Under the pieces are notes generated by a model. The model was given only the letters and a program-made list of their open reading frames with translations, searched no databases and was not told where the DNA came from. 64,000 nt of DNA from Phycisphaeraceae bacterium. GTDB taxonomy: Bacteria > Planctomycetota > Phycisphaerae > Phycisphaerales > UBA1924. Made by a program: the position numbers and the translations under genes. The stretch spans positions 496,001-560,000 of the forward strand of contig JACKHB010000004.1 in NCBI GenBank assembly GCA_020639195.1, written 5' to 3'. Position 1 is the stretch's first letter; every line of letters begins with the position of its first letter. Positions 27,111 to 36,080 of this stretch are shown here, piece after piece.

Positions 27111-28280
27111 TCAGAGCACGAACTCGATCTGCAACCGAAACACCAACTGCCCCTCTTCCAAGTCCGCCAGTTGTCCAAGGCTCGAGCTCTGCCCCACGAG
27201 CGAGGCGCTTCCGGCCAGGTCGTCCAGCAGGTACTGCACGTCGAGGGTGATGGTCACGGCGTGGCTGCGCTCGACGAGGTAGTGATTGACTCCGGCGGTC
27301 AGCGTCGTGAACGGATCGCCCGAAGCCCGATCCGAGTCGGGGATCACCGAGTCGATCCGGCCGAACACCTCATTGTGCCGGTCGAGGAACACCGAGCCCT
27401 GCGCCAGCAGCCCATAGTCGTCGTACGACGGCATGCCCGCGCTGTCCGCGCGCCGCCACACCGCGGCGACCAGCACGCTCCACCCGTCGCCGCCCACGCC
27501 GGCGTCCAGCGTGGCCGAGAGGATGTCCGTGTCCTTCGTGGCGATGCCCGTGTCGCCGCCCCACTGGGCGTGCGCGGCCACGCCGATCTGTGCGCCGAAC
27601 GGATCGCCCGGAAAGCTCGTCTGGTCGGCCAGCTGCTTCCACGTCGCCTCACCCACGCGATGCTCGAGCCTCCCCGTGATCGCCAGGTCGGCCTCCTTCA
27701 TGTTGAAGAAGTCGGTGTCGTTGGTCTTGAGGCCGTCGGACAGCGCGATGGCCGAACGCCACCGGTCCGACTCGTGGTTGAGTTCGACGAACTGGCTGAA
27801 CCCCTGATCGAAGACCGCCGAGACGCGCGATCGGTCCACGGTGAGCAGGTGCTTCGCGGACGTGTTGCGTTCGATATAGAAGGGCAGCTTTGCCTGTCCC
27901 ACGCGCAGGCCGAACCCGTCGCCGAGGCTCTGCGTGATGAACGCCGCTTCGACCAGCACCTCTCCGCTCGTGCCCGCCGCGAAGATCACCTGATACCTGG
28001 GGCCACCCTCGATCGTACCGCCCGAGATGGTGGCCTTGGTCCGCGGCAGGCCGATGCCATGGGTGAACGCGTCCGTGTCGCTGTCTCGGTGGTTGGCCGT
28101 GTACCGGATCTGGGAGTGAAGCCCCACCGTCGGCGGCGACGGCTCGCGGCCCACAAAGGCCCGTGAGTCGATCAGGGAAGACCAATCCACGCGCGGCCGC
28201 TCGCCCTCGGTCTCCGCCCGGGCCGAAACGACGCACACGGCACAGACGCCAGCGATTTCCAGCAGGGCGCGAAGGGGCAT
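27111..28280 (-). CDS. Outer-membrane porin, phosphate-porin-like (paralogue A)
   Basis: The product is 389 residues. A signal peptide (MPLRALLEIAGVCAVCVVSARAE) is followed by an alternating hydrophobic pattern of many beta-strands, with FGLRVGQAKLPFYIERNTSAKHL, a segment typical of OprP/OprO-like or short-chain porins. It shares GGDTGIATKDTDI with the neighbouring porin (GGDTGISTADVDI there), so the two are paralogues. The last residue is Leu after EFV rather than the usual aromatic. I chose the ATG at 28280, because the longer frame has no signal sequence. PhoB/PhoR genes nearby make an anion role plausible, but this is inferred. Confidence 0.7.
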   Translation of the reverse strand: MPLRALLEIAGVCAVCVVSARAETEGERPRVDWSSLIDSRAFVGREPSPPTVGLHSQIRYTANHRDSDTDAFTHGIGLPRTKATISGGTIEGGPRYQVIFAAGTSGEVLVEAAFITQSLGDGFGLRVGQAKLPFYIERNTSAKHLLTVDRSRVSAVFDQGFSQFVELNHESDRWRSAIALSDGLKTNDTDFFNMKEADLAITGRLEHRVGEATWKQLADQTSFPGDPFGAQIGVAAHAQWGGDTGIATKDTDILSATLDAGVGGDGWSVLVAAVWRRADSAGMPSYDDYGLLAQGSVFLDRHNEVFGRIDSVIPDSDRASGDPFTTLTAGVNHYLVERSHAVTITLDVQYLLDDLAGSASLVGQSSSLGQLADLEEGQLVFRLQIEFVL

Positions 28281-28338
28281 GGTGTCTCCGTGAAGATTCC
28301 GTGAAGGCGGATGATGACGAGCCACCCCCCAAAAAGCA

Positions 28339-28365
28339 ACCGGCCGGGCGCTGGGCCCGGCCGGT
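28339..28365 (-). terminator. Intrinsic terminator of porin B
   Basis: The arms ACCGGCCGGGC and GCCCGGCCGGT pair perfectly (11 bp) around a five-base loop. On the minus strand the stem is followed by TGCTTTTT. It lies 22 nt after the porin B stop and before the porin A start, so the two porins are probably transcribed separately or with attenuation. Confidence 0.85.
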
Positions 28366-28387
28366 CGGACGATCGTTGCGGATCGGA

Positions 28388-29692
28388 TCAGTTGTTGACG
28401 GTCACACGGAAGCCGAAGCCGATGTCGTTGTCCGAGTCACCGAGGATGTTGAACGCCGACTGCGAGAACCAGCTGGCGTTGAACTCGGAGTCCAGCGCAT
28501 CGAAGTAGCTCAGCAGGTCGAAGTTGTCGTCGAAGAAGAAGCTGGCCTCGGCGCCGACGCGGACCGCGCGGGTGCCGGCGAAGGGGTGGTGGGTCACGCC
28601 GAGGATCGCACGGAAGTGCTCCTCGTCGCTGAAGAAGTCGTCGTCCAGGAAGAAGCCGGTGAGGCCGGCGTAGATCTCGGTCTGCGCGTCGAGCGCGAAG
28701 CCGCCCTGGATGTGGAAGCCCCACGTATCGATCGAGGAACCGAACGCCGGATCGATCGACTGGAACATGCCCTCTGCGAACACGTTGTAGCCGTCGCCCT
28801 TGTGCTCGACCCCGAGGTTGACCGTGAAGATGTCAACGTCGGCCGTCGAGATGCCCGTGTCGCCGCCGCTCTGCCAGTGCGCGTAGCCGCCGATGGCCGT
28901 CGCGCTCTGGACGCCCTGCTCGGCGCCCTGGTAGTTGAACGTGTCCCAGGTGCCGTCCACGAGGAAGTGGACCGCGCCGACGAAGCCGAAGTCGGCCTCG
29001 GAGGAGCTGAAGAAGTCGGACGTGTCCTGCATGCCGTCGATGAAGTTGACCTCACCGCGCCACTGCTCGTCCTGGTAGCCGATACCGACGAAGTGCGTGC
29101 GGTTGATCGAGGTCGCCGCGGAGAGCAGCGAGCGCTCGAACGCCTGCACGTCCCACGGGCGATGGCTCATCTCGAGCGCCTGCAGGGGACGTCCCTGGCC
29201 GGCGTGCAGGTAGGTGTTCTGATCGCCGTTGAAGAACCACGTCGCCGTGGCCTCGAGCAGGCCGAGGCTCGGCGTGCTGCTGTCGCTGTCGTCAGAGAAG
29301 CTGATGGTCTCGAGGCCGCTGGCGCCAAACAGGACCCAGTACTGGAAGTCCGGGCTGGCGACGTTGCCGTGGAAGCCGAGCTGAACGCGGTTCAGCTGAC
29401 CGCCGTGGGTGATGTCGGCCGTCCCGTCGGAGCTGGGCACCTCGGAGAGGTTGAAGAAGTGCCGGTAGTCGCTGTACAGGAACACCGTCATCGTGTTGTT
29501 GCCGGTGGCGTCGGTGAACCCGAAGTGTCCATCGTGGGACAGCGTCGCGCCCGCCGCCAGCAGGCTGGAACGCTGCTGCGCATCGGCCAGAAGTTCGGCG
29601 CGATACGCCCGGTCGGCATCGTTGGCCAGCGCCGCGCCGGTCGCCAGGCCCATCGCCGCTCCTGCGAGCAGAACCAAGCTCTTACCCTTCAT
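28388..29692 (-). CDS. Outer-membrane porin (paralogue B)
   Basis: The product is 434 residues with a clear signal peptide (MKGKSLVLLAGAAMGLATGAALA) cut near Asn-Asp-Ala-Asp. A short helical part with RAYRAELLADAQQRSSLLA precedes a long series of beta-strands. It has LHAGQGRPLQALEM, HWQSGGDTGISTADVDIF and many Asp/Ser-rich turns, and ends FGFRVTVNN. It is less acidic-loop-poor than porin A but clearly related through the GGDTGI motif. The start at 29692 is preceded by GAGATGAA-like GGAG on the minus strand, within the leader AAGGAGTTTCACGAG. It is divergent from the phoB-like gene across 472 bp. Confidence 0.75.
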   Translation of the reverse strand: MKGKSLVLLAGAAMGLATGAALANDADRAYRAELLADAQQRSSLLAAGATLSHDGHFGFTDATGNNTMTVFLYSDYRHFFNLSEVPSSDGTADITHGGQLNRVQLGFHGNVASPDFQYWVLFGASGLETISFSDDSDSSTPSLGLLEATATWFFNGDQNTYLHAGQGRPLQALEMSHRPWDVQAFERSLLSAATSINRTHFVGIGYQDEQWRGEVNFIDGMQDTSDFFSSSEADFGFVGAVHFLVDGTWDTFNYQGAEQGVQSATAIGGYAHWQSGGDTGISTADVDIFTVNLGVEHKGDGYNVFAEGMFQSIDPAFGSSIDTWGFHIQGGFALDAQTEIYAGLTGFFLDDDFFSDEEHFRAILGVTHHPFAGTRAVRVGAEASFFFDDNFDLLSYFDALDSEFNASWFSQSAFNILGDSDNDIGFGFRVTVNN

Positions 29693-30164
29693 CTCGTGAA
29701 ACTCCTTAGATACGAGGCTGGGAACGCCGTCGAGATCCGAAAGGCGTTCCGACTCACCACACCATCTGAACTCCGGAGACCGCACCATGCGGTTCTCCCG
29801 GACACACGTCTGAACTCCGAGTCGCCCTGAGACTCACCAAAGACCCTATGCCCCACGCACCTCTCGGCGTCTCCGCGAACATTCCGAGTCGAGTGCGTCC
29901 GTGCCGCGCAATCGTTCTCCTGCTCCCGCAATGGGCGGGCAGTATACCCCTGCCCTTAGCAACCGCCAACTCCGGGCCCGGTGGCATGGCCCAGCGCATC
30001 GGCACATGCCGGGAAATCTGTCCAGTTTCGAGATTTGAACCACCCCTCTCATTTTGGCGCAAACCACACGCAGATCGATGCTCCCAACAGACCCCCACCC
30101 TCCTATCCTGTGGGCTCGGTCCGGTCCCTCACCCCTTCCACCGTCTGACAATCGACATAATTTG
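29693..30164. other. 472-bp divergent region porin B / phoB-like gene
   Basis: No gene is seen. The word TCTGAACTCCG occurs twice, at about 29765 and 29811, each near a GACTCACCA, so a ~45-bp imperfect repeat may lie in the porin leader. A clear Pho-box with two seven-base direct repeats was not found by eye. The side near phoB is more AT-rich (CTCTCATTTTGGCGCAAACC at about 30046). Confidence 0.35.
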
Positions 30165-30908
30165 ATGTCTCACAAAGACTTAAACGAACAGGCCAAGATC
30201 CTCGTGATCGACGACGAGCCAGACCTCGTCGAGCTGCTGACATTCAATCTCCAGAAATGTGGATACATTGTGCAAACCGCCGGTGACGGGCGGCGGGGCC
30301 TCGATCTCGCCCGCAAAGACCGGCCCGATCTGGCCATTGTGGACATCATGATGCCCGGCCTCGACGGTGTCGAACTTGTGCGCCGGCTGCGGTCCGACCC
30401 TGCCACCACGGGCGTGCCCGTGCTCATGCTCACCGCCAAGGCATCGGAGGCCGATGAGCTGGCGGGCCTCGGGGTCGGCGCCGATGACTACGTCACCAAG
30501 CCCTTCTCCATGAAGGTGCTCCTGGCCCGGGTTGAGGCGCTCCGCCGGCGCGCCCGCGAGCCCGCGATCACGGGTCGCGACGAGCTCGCCGTCGGGGATG
30601 TTCGACTCGACCTCGGCACCCACGAGGCCTTCCTCGCCGGCAAGCCGCTCCAACTGACCCGGACCGAGTTCCGGATCCTGGCCGCGCTCATGGGCGCGCA
30701 CGGGCGCGTGCTCTCTCGCTCGGCCCTGATCGGTCGCGCCATGGGGGTCGGCGTCGCCGTCACCCGGCGCACGATCGACGTCCACGTGACCTCGCTCCGC
30801 CGAAAGCTGGGCGAACACGCTTCGATGATCCGGACGGTTCGCGGCGTCGGGTATCGTGTGGTGGAACCCGGCACCCCAGATGACGGTCTCGCCGGGGATC
30901 AGGCCTGA
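30165..30908 (+). CDS. phoB: PhoB/OmpR-family response regulator
   Basis: The product is 247 residues. The receiver domain has KILVIDDEPD, the phosphorylation site VDIMMPG with Asp 60, LTAKASEAD and the switch lysine in VTKPF. A winged-helix domain of the PhoB/OmpR type follows, with LTRTEFRILAALM and RTIDVHVTSLRRKLGEH...VRGVGYRV. A histidine kinase gene starts 10 nt downstream. This pairing, and the porins next door, suggest the phosphate-starvation regulator PhoB, but similar regulators have other inputs. The ATG at 30165 follows an AT-rich leader without a strong ribosome-binding site. Confidence 0.88.
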   Translation: MSHKDLNEQAKILVIDDEPDLVELLTFNLQKCGYIVQTAGDGRRGLDLARKDRPDLAIVDIMMPGLDGVELVRRLRSDPATTGVPVLMLTAKASEADELAGLGVGADDYVTKPFSMKVLLARVEALRRRAREPAITGRDELAVGDVRLDLGTHEAFLAGKPLQLTRTEFRILAALMGAHGRVLSRSALIGRAMGVGVAVTRRTIDVHVTSLRRKLGEHASMIRTVRGVGYRVVEPGTPDDGLAGDQA

Positions 30909-30918
30909 TCCGCGTCCG

Positions 30919-32250
30919 ATGTCCCGCTCACGGTCCATCTCCGTCCCGTCGATCGTCGCGTTGTGCATGAGCGCCGCGGCGTTGCTCGGCGCCTGGGCCG
31001 CGGGTGCGCCCGCCTGGCTCCTCGTGCTGTTCGGGCTGGTCGCCCCGACGTTCGTCATGTGGAGTGGCGCGAGGGCCATGGGCAGATCCCGGCTCGCCCG
31101 GCTTGGGCGGCTGCGCGCAAAGCGAGCCGCCGCCGCCCACGCCGACCGACCGTCCGCGCCACACGCGGGAGACCTCGGCCTCGCGCAGAGTGTGCTCGAA
31201 GCCGTCGGCACACCGGTACTCGCGCTCGACGGCGAGGCGCTGGTGCTGCTGGCCAACGACCGCGCGCTCTCCCTGCTCGGCCGCTCGCGTGCCAACGTCG
31301 TCGGACGACACATCGAAGAGCTCTTCTCTCAGGCACAGCTCATCCGGATCGCGACCGCAGCCGTCAAGGGAGAACGCATCCGCGAGCGGGTCACGATCGC
31401 GCGCTCCAGCGGCGGGACGTCCACATTCGAAGTGCATGCGGCGCCCTCTCGCGAACGAGGCGCCGGGGCGGTGCTCACGCTGCTCGACGTCACCGAACTG
31501 GCGACCGCCGCGAGGCTCAAGACCGACTTCGTCGCCAACGCCTCCCACGAGCTGCGCACCCCGCTCGCTTCGATCCGCGCCGCGGTGGAGACGCTGGGCG
31601 ATCTCGATTCAGGCGCCGGCGCGATGCGGGCCCGCTTGGTCTCGATGATCTCAGCCAATGTCGATCGGCTCGAGCAACTGCTCACCGATCTCCTCGAACT
31701 CTCCCGCCTGGAGTCCGGCGAGGGACGCCTCGCTCGCGAACGCCTCGACCTGTCGAGCCTCGCGTCCGACCTCCAGGAGCGGTTCGCCCCGGCGTGCGAG
31801 GCGCGCGACATCGAACTGGCCATCGCGACCCTCGACGGGTCGATCGAGACCAGCCCGCGACTGCTCGATGTCATCCTTGCCAACCTGATCGACAACGCGA
31901 TCCGGTTCTCCGACGACGGCGAGCGCGTCGATGTCCGCATCCGGCCCGTGGGCCCGGGCGCGCAGGGCGTGCGGTTCGAGGTCGAGGATCGGGGCCTGGG
32001 CATCCCCCTGGCCGATCAGCAGCGGATCTTCGAGCGGTTCTTCCAGGTCGATCCGGCCCGGTCGGGCGCCTCTGGACGCGGCACGGGCCTTGGCCTCTCG
32101 ATCGTCAAGCACGCCGTCCAGGGACTGGGGGGATCCGTCGGGGTCCAATCCGTGCTGGGCCGGGGCTCGACCTTCTGGGTCGAACTGCCCACCAGCGCGC
32201 TCTCGGTCACCAGCGCAGCGGCGCCACGGACACCCCACGAAGCTGCCTGA
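30919..32250 (+). CDS. phoR: PhoR-like sensor histidine kinase
   Basis: The product is 443 residues. Two membrane helices lie at about residues 10-28 and 33-52 with almost no periplasmic loop, then a short Arg/Ala linker. A PAS domain (LEAVGTPVLALDGEALVLLAND) covers about 90-190. The phospho-acceptor is His 210 in ASHELRTPL. N, G1 and G2 boxes are seen as NLIDNAIRFS, DRGLGIPL and GTGLGLSIVK. The near absence of an outer sensor domain is like PhoR, which reads the Pst system from the membrane. No pst or phoU gene is in the window. The stop lies 44 nt inside the convergent lipoprotein gene. Confidence 0.88.
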   Translation: MSRSRSISVPSIVALCMSAAALLGAWAAGAPAWLLVLFGLVAPTFVMWSGARAMGRSRLARLGRLRAKRAAAAHADRPSAPHAGDLGLAQSVLEAVGTPVLALDGEALVLLANDRALSLLGRSRANVVGRHIEELFSQAQLIRIATAAVKGERIRERVTIARSSGGTSTFEVHAAPSRERGAGAVLTLLDVTELATAARLKTDFVANASHELRTPLASIRAAVETLGDLDSGAGAMRARLVSMISANVDRLEQLLTDLLELSRLESGEGRLARERLDLSSLASDLQERFAPACEARDIELAIATLDGSIETSPRLLDVILANLIDNAIRFSDDGERVDVRIRPVGPGAQGVRFEVEDRGLGIPLADQQRIFERFFQVDPARSGASGRGTGLGLSIVKHAVQGLGGSVGVQSVLGRGSTFWVELPTSALSVTSAAAPRTPHEAA

Positions 32251-32617
32251 GTCGCTCGCTCACCCGATCCAGCAGCTCGCGCTCAGCCGCGGCGTTGCCG
32301 AATCGGCCCAGCCGAGTCTCCAATCGGATTTCGATATCTGGATTCGATTCGTCAAAGCTGGCCGTGAGCACGCCAGGCTGGCCCTTTGGAGTCAGCAGCG
32401 TGAAAGTCAGAAGTCCGGGCTCGCGCCTGACCCCCGCGATCGCGAGGGCACACTTGTCCACACCCGCGGCGACGGCCGCTTCGATGTCACTGCGATCTCC
32501 GAGACTGCGTGCGCTCGACGCATCCCCGAGAGGGGGCGAGACGCCGGGCGTTTGGCACCCCCCAATCCCACCGACGATTAATAGTCCGATAATTAGAAAC
32601 GGCTCTAGCATCCTCAT
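32207..32617 (-). CDS. Hypothetical lipoprotein overlapping phoR tail to tail
   Basis: The product is 136 residues from the ATG at 32617; ATGs at 32611 and 32641 are alternatives. The hydrophobic segment LEPFLIIGLLIVGGIGG ends in a lipobox cysteine followed by Gln-Thr-Pro. The mature part has a helical DRSDIEAAVAAGVDKCALAIAG, then beta-strands with FTLLTPKGQPGVL and a final helix ERELLDRVSERLRQL. No family is recognised. Its last 44 bp overlap the 3' end of phoR in antisense, so readthrough from either could affect the other. Confidence 0.65.
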   Translation of the reverse strand: MRMLEPFLIIGLLIVGGIGGCQTPGVSPPLGDASSARSLGDRSDIEAAVAAGVDKCALAIAGVRREPGLLTFTLLTPKGQPGVLTASFDESNPDIEIRLETRLGRFGNAAAERELLDRVSERLRQLRGVSVAPLRW

Positions 32618-32734
32618 CCGGCAGTTCCGAACAATTTCCATATAACTACTCGATGAAGTCTGCCAGCGATCCAACCGACCCCTTGCTGTAGCGTAATATG
32701 GAGTTCGGGATTCCGGTCCGGGCTGGGAAGGGGC

Positions 32735-33766
32735 GTGGGACCTCGACCCACGGTCGCCCGGCGCAGGAGCCAAGCTCGCGTGGATCTCACCATTCAGGTC
32801 CCCTCCGGACACGATCGCGTGGGAGTGTTCGGGCAGGCGGATCGAAACCTCAAGATGATCCGCGAGGCGTTGGGCGTCAAGGTGGTCGCCCGCGAAGGCG
32901 AAGTCCACCTCAGCGGCGACCGGGGCGCGGTCACCGTGGCGCGAAACGTCATGGAACGCCTGCGGGTGGGGCATGGAATGTCTCGCCAGCAGGTCCTCGA
33001 GCTCATCGCCGAAGAATCGGGCAGGGAGGCGGCCGGCCGTCAGTTGCTCGCCCCGGCGCGAACCCCGGGGCCGGGGGTGCCCTCGTGGGGTGGCCCAGTC
33101 GATGTATTCGTCGGGGGCAGGCGGATCGAATCCCGCTCGCCCAACCAGGAAGCCTACCTCGAAGCCATCCGCACAAACGATCTGGTCTTCGCGATCGGGC
33201 CGGCGGGCACGGGCAAGACCTACCTCGCGGTCGCCGCGGCGGTCCACATGCTCAAGGCCGACCTCGTCCGCCGAATCGTTCTCGTGCGCCCGGCGGTCGA
33301 GGCGGGAGAGAAACTGGGGTTCCTTCCCGGGGACCTTGTGGAGAAGGTCAATCCCTATCTCCGACCGCTGCTCGACTCGCTGCACGACATGATCGACTAC
33401 GGCACGCTCCGTCGGTTCATGGGAAGCGACGTGATCGAGATCGCGCCGTTGGCGTTCATGCGCGGCCGCACCCTGAACAACGCGGCGATCATCCTCGACG
33501 AGGCACAGAACTCGACGGCCGGGCAGATGAAGATGTTCCTGACGCGCATGGGGAACGGGTCCAAGATGATCGTCACCGGCGACGTCACGCAGATCGACCT
33601 GGAGGATCCGACCCAGAGCGGCCTGGTGGATGCGGCGCGCCGGCTGAGGCGCGTGTCCGGCGTGTCGTTCGTGACGCTCGACCGAGCCGATGTCGTGCGC
33701 CACCCGCTGGTGCAGCGGATCGTCGAGGCCTACGGCGAGGACCGGGGGGCCGACCATGGCTCGTGA
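32735..33766 (+). CDS. phoH: PhoH-like P-loop ATPase
   Basis: The product is 343 residues from GTG 32735. A GTG at 32780 (giving DLTIQVPSG) is the more typical start. An N-terminal KH-like part is followed by the PhoH core: NDLVFAIGPAGTGKTYLAVAAA (Walker A), VLVRPAVEAGEKLGFLPGDL, NNAAIILDEAQNS (Walker B) and GNGSKMIVTGDVTQIDL. These ATPases are linked to RNA metabolism and often lie beside a 7TM-HD hydrolase and ybeY. Here the hydrolase gene starts inside its last 11 nt, but no ybeY follows. Confidence 0.93.
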   Translation: MGPRPTVARRRSQARVDLTIQVPSGHDRVGVFGQADRNLKMIREALGVKVVAREGEVHLSGDRGAVTVARNVMERLRVGHGMSRQQVLELIAEESGREAAGRQLLAPARTPGPGVPSWGGPVDVFVGGRRIESRSPNQEAYLEAIRTNDLVFAIGPAGTGKTYLAVAAAVHMLKADLVRRIVLVRPAVEAGEKLGFLPGDLVEKVNPYLRPLLDSLHDMIDYGTLRRFMGSDVIEIAPLAFMRGRTLNNAAIILDEAQNSTAGQMKMFLTRMGNGSKMIVTGDVTQIDLEDPTQSGLVDAARRLRRVSGVSFVTLDRADVVRHPLVQRIVEAYGEDRGADHGS

Positions 33767-36044
33767 GGGCCCGGGCGCGGGGCGGGGTCGGCTGCTGCGG
33801 GTCAGGCGGCGTTCGGGCGGCGTGCGCGCACGTCCCGGCCAGACCCGGCGCCTGACGCTGGCCGTGTGCTTTGTTGCGCTCTTCACACTCGTGGCGGGGC
33901 TGCTGGCGATCTGGGCGCACGAGCGCCCGATGTTTGCGCCGGGCCGGATCGCGACGGTCACCCGCATGGCGCGGGTGGAGCTGAGCGTCATCGATCAGAC
34001 CACGACCGAGTCGATGCGACAGGAGCAGCGGCTCCGCGCAGCGCGCGTCTACGTCAGCAACGAGGCCGAACTCTCGGCGATCCGCGCCAGCCTCACGAAC
34101 CTGCCCAGGACCATCGCGGGCGTTGACTCGCTCGACCAGGTGGAATCGACGATCCGCACCAAGTTCGAGCTCAACGAAGAACGGTTTGCCGCGCTCCGCG
34201 AGTTGGGCGGACAGGCCGAGGGCCTGGCGCGGTGGGACCTCTCGGTCGATCGGCTGATGCAGATCCTGACCGTCACGCCTCTGCTGGATCAGGAGGCGTG
34301 GCAGGTCGAGAGCCAGTCGGGCCTCCGGGGCGAGAAGTGGCTCGAGCTGCGAACCAGCGGGGGCATCGCCCGCGTCAGCGCCGACGCCGCCGTCAGCATC
34401 TCCAACGTCGATGGGCTGAATCGGGCCATGGGCGACGCCGTCGGGCGGGCCGGCTTCGACAGCGCGGCGGCGGGCGCGGTGCTCAGCGCCCTGGTCCACG
34501 ATCCCGGGTCAACGTTCCGGTTCGACGAGCCCGCCACGCTCGAAAATCAGCAGCGCGCGGCCGATGCGGTCTCCGATCAATACCGGCGCGTGCCCGAGGG
34601 AACCCTCCTGTTCCGGCGCGGCAATCCGATCAAGCCCGAGGCCTTTGAGCTGTACAAGGCCGAGCTCGAGGCGTTCCGGGCCCAGGCCACGTGGTGGATG
34701 ATCTGGCCGCTGAGATTCGGCCTGTTCGGCGCCATGCTGGTGATCGCGTGCGCCGCGGCGTGCTACATCTCGCTCTTCTGCGATCGGATCGCGCGCAGCC
34801 CGGCGCGGATGGGCTGGCTCACCGGGCTGAGCCTGCTGATGCTGCTCATGGCGACCGCGGCGACGGTCTCCAATCCCGGCGTCATGATGCTCAGTGGCAC
34901 GGCCCCCTCGGTGCTGTTCGCGGTGCTGATCGCCATCGCGTACCACCAGCGGATCGGGCTCGCGCTCGGGCTCGTGCAGGCCCTGGTCACCGGCGTCGCC
35001 CTCGACCAGCACATGGAGATCCTCGCGGTGGTCGGCGCCGGGGTGGGCGTCGCCGCGTGGAACCTGCCGCGAATCCGCGATCGAGGCACGCTGGTGCGCA
35101 TGGGCGTGGCCAGCGCCGCGGCGTTGGCGCTGGCGACCGCGCTGGTGGGCGCGATCCACCGGCCGATGAATCCCGCGCTCATCCGCGAGATCGGCGTCGA
35201 TGCCCTGCTGGCGGGTTCGGGCGGCCTGCTCGTGGCCGGCCTGACCATGTTCATCCTCCCCGTGCTCGAACGGGCCTTCGACATCACCACCGGCATGACC
35301 CTCATGGAGCTGCGCGATCCCAAGCAGCCCCTGCTCCGGGAGCTGCAGCAGCGCGCCCCGGGCACGTACAACCACTCGCTCAACGTCGCCGCGATCGCCG
35401 AGGACGCCGCGGACGCCATCGGCGCCGACAGCCTGCTGGCCTACGTCGGCGCGCTCTACCACGACGTGGGCAAGATGAACAAGCCCGAGTATTTCGTCGA
35501 GAACCAGGCCGGTGGGCCGAGCAAGCACGACAAGCTGAGCCCCGCCATGAGCCTCCTGGTCATCGTCGGGCACGTCAAGGACGGCGTGGAGCTGGCCCGC
35601 GAGTTCGGTCTGCCCCGCAAGCTCCGCCACTTCATCGAGGCCCACCACGGCACCACACTGGTCGAGTTCTTCTTTCATCGGGCCAAAGACAAGGCGAACC
35701 CCGGCGAGGGTCCCAACGAATTCGAATACCGCTACCCGGGCCCCAAACCCCAGACCAAAGAGGTCGCGATCCTCATGCTCGCCGACGCGGTGGAGAGCAC
35801 CACGCGCAGCCTGAAGGAGCCCACCTCCAGCCGCATCGACCAGGTTGTTCGCTCCATCGCGAACAAGCGTCTGCTCGACGGCCAGTTCGATGAGTGCAGC
35901 CTGACCCTGCGGGAACTCAGCACCATCGTCGAGGCCATCTCGCGCACGGTGCAGTCGATCCACCACGGCCGGATCGCGTACCCCAGCGCCGAGCCCAAGT
36001 CCGGATCGATCCGTCCCACGCGCGACGATCGACGCACCGGCTGA
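33756..36044 (+). CDS. 7TM-HD family phosphohydrolase (PgpH/YqfF type)
   Basis: The product is 762 residues. A membrane helix at about 32-54 anchors a 7TM-HD extracellular domain (to about 300). Seven membrane helices follow (about 315-505). The cytoplasmic HD domain has RELQQRAPGTYNHSLNVAAIAEDAA, ALYHDVGKMNKPEYF, IEAHHGTT and LADAVESTTRS, supplying the metal-binding His and Asp residues. Such enzymes hydrolyse cyclic di-AMP in Firmicutes; the substrate in this phylum is not established. The ATG at 33756 overlaps the phoH stop by 11 nt, so translation is coupled. Confidence 0.92.
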   Translation: MAREGPGAGRGRLLRVRRRSGGVRARPGQTRRLTLAVCFVALFTLVAGLLAIWAHERPMFAPGRIATVTRMARVELSVIDQTTTESMRQEQRLRAARVYVSNEAELSAIRASLTNLPRTIAGVDSLDQVESTIRTKFELNEERFAALRELGGQAEGLARWDLSVDRLMQILTVTPLLDQEAWQVESQSGLRGEKWLELRTSGGIARVSADAAVSISNVDGLNRAMGDAVGRAGFDSAAAGAVLSALVHDPGSTFRFDEPATLENQQRAADAVSDQYRRVPEGTLLFRRGNPIKPEAFELYKAELEAFRAQATWWMIWPLRFGLFGAMLVIACAAACYISLFCDRIARSPARMGWLTGLSLLMLLMATAATVSNPGVMMLSGTAPSVLFAVLIAIAYHQRIGLALGLVQALVTGVALDQHMEILAVVGAGVGVAAWNLPRIRDRGTLVRMGVASAAALALATALVGAIHRPMNPALIREIGVDALLAGSGGLLVAGLTMFILPVLERAFDITTGMTLMELRDPKQPLLRELQQRAPGTYNHSLNVAAIAEDAADAIGADSLLAYVGALYHDVGKMNKPEYFVENQAGGPSKHDKLSPAMSLLVIVGHVKDGVELAREFGLPRKLRHFIEAHHGTTLVEFFFHRAKDKANPGEGPNEFEYRYPGPKPQTKEVAILMLADAVESTTRSLKEPTSSRIDQVVRSIANKRLLDGQFDECSLTLRELSTIVEAISRTVQSIHHGRIAYPSAEPKSGSIRPTRDDRRTG

Positions 36045-36080
36045 CCCCCCCGCGCGGCGCGACCGAAGTAGACTGGCGGG

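Noticed and set aside
29693..30164. A Pho-box before phoB or the porin
   Set aside because: No pair of seven-base direct repeats with the right spacing could be found; only a looser repeat of TCTGAACTCCG is present.
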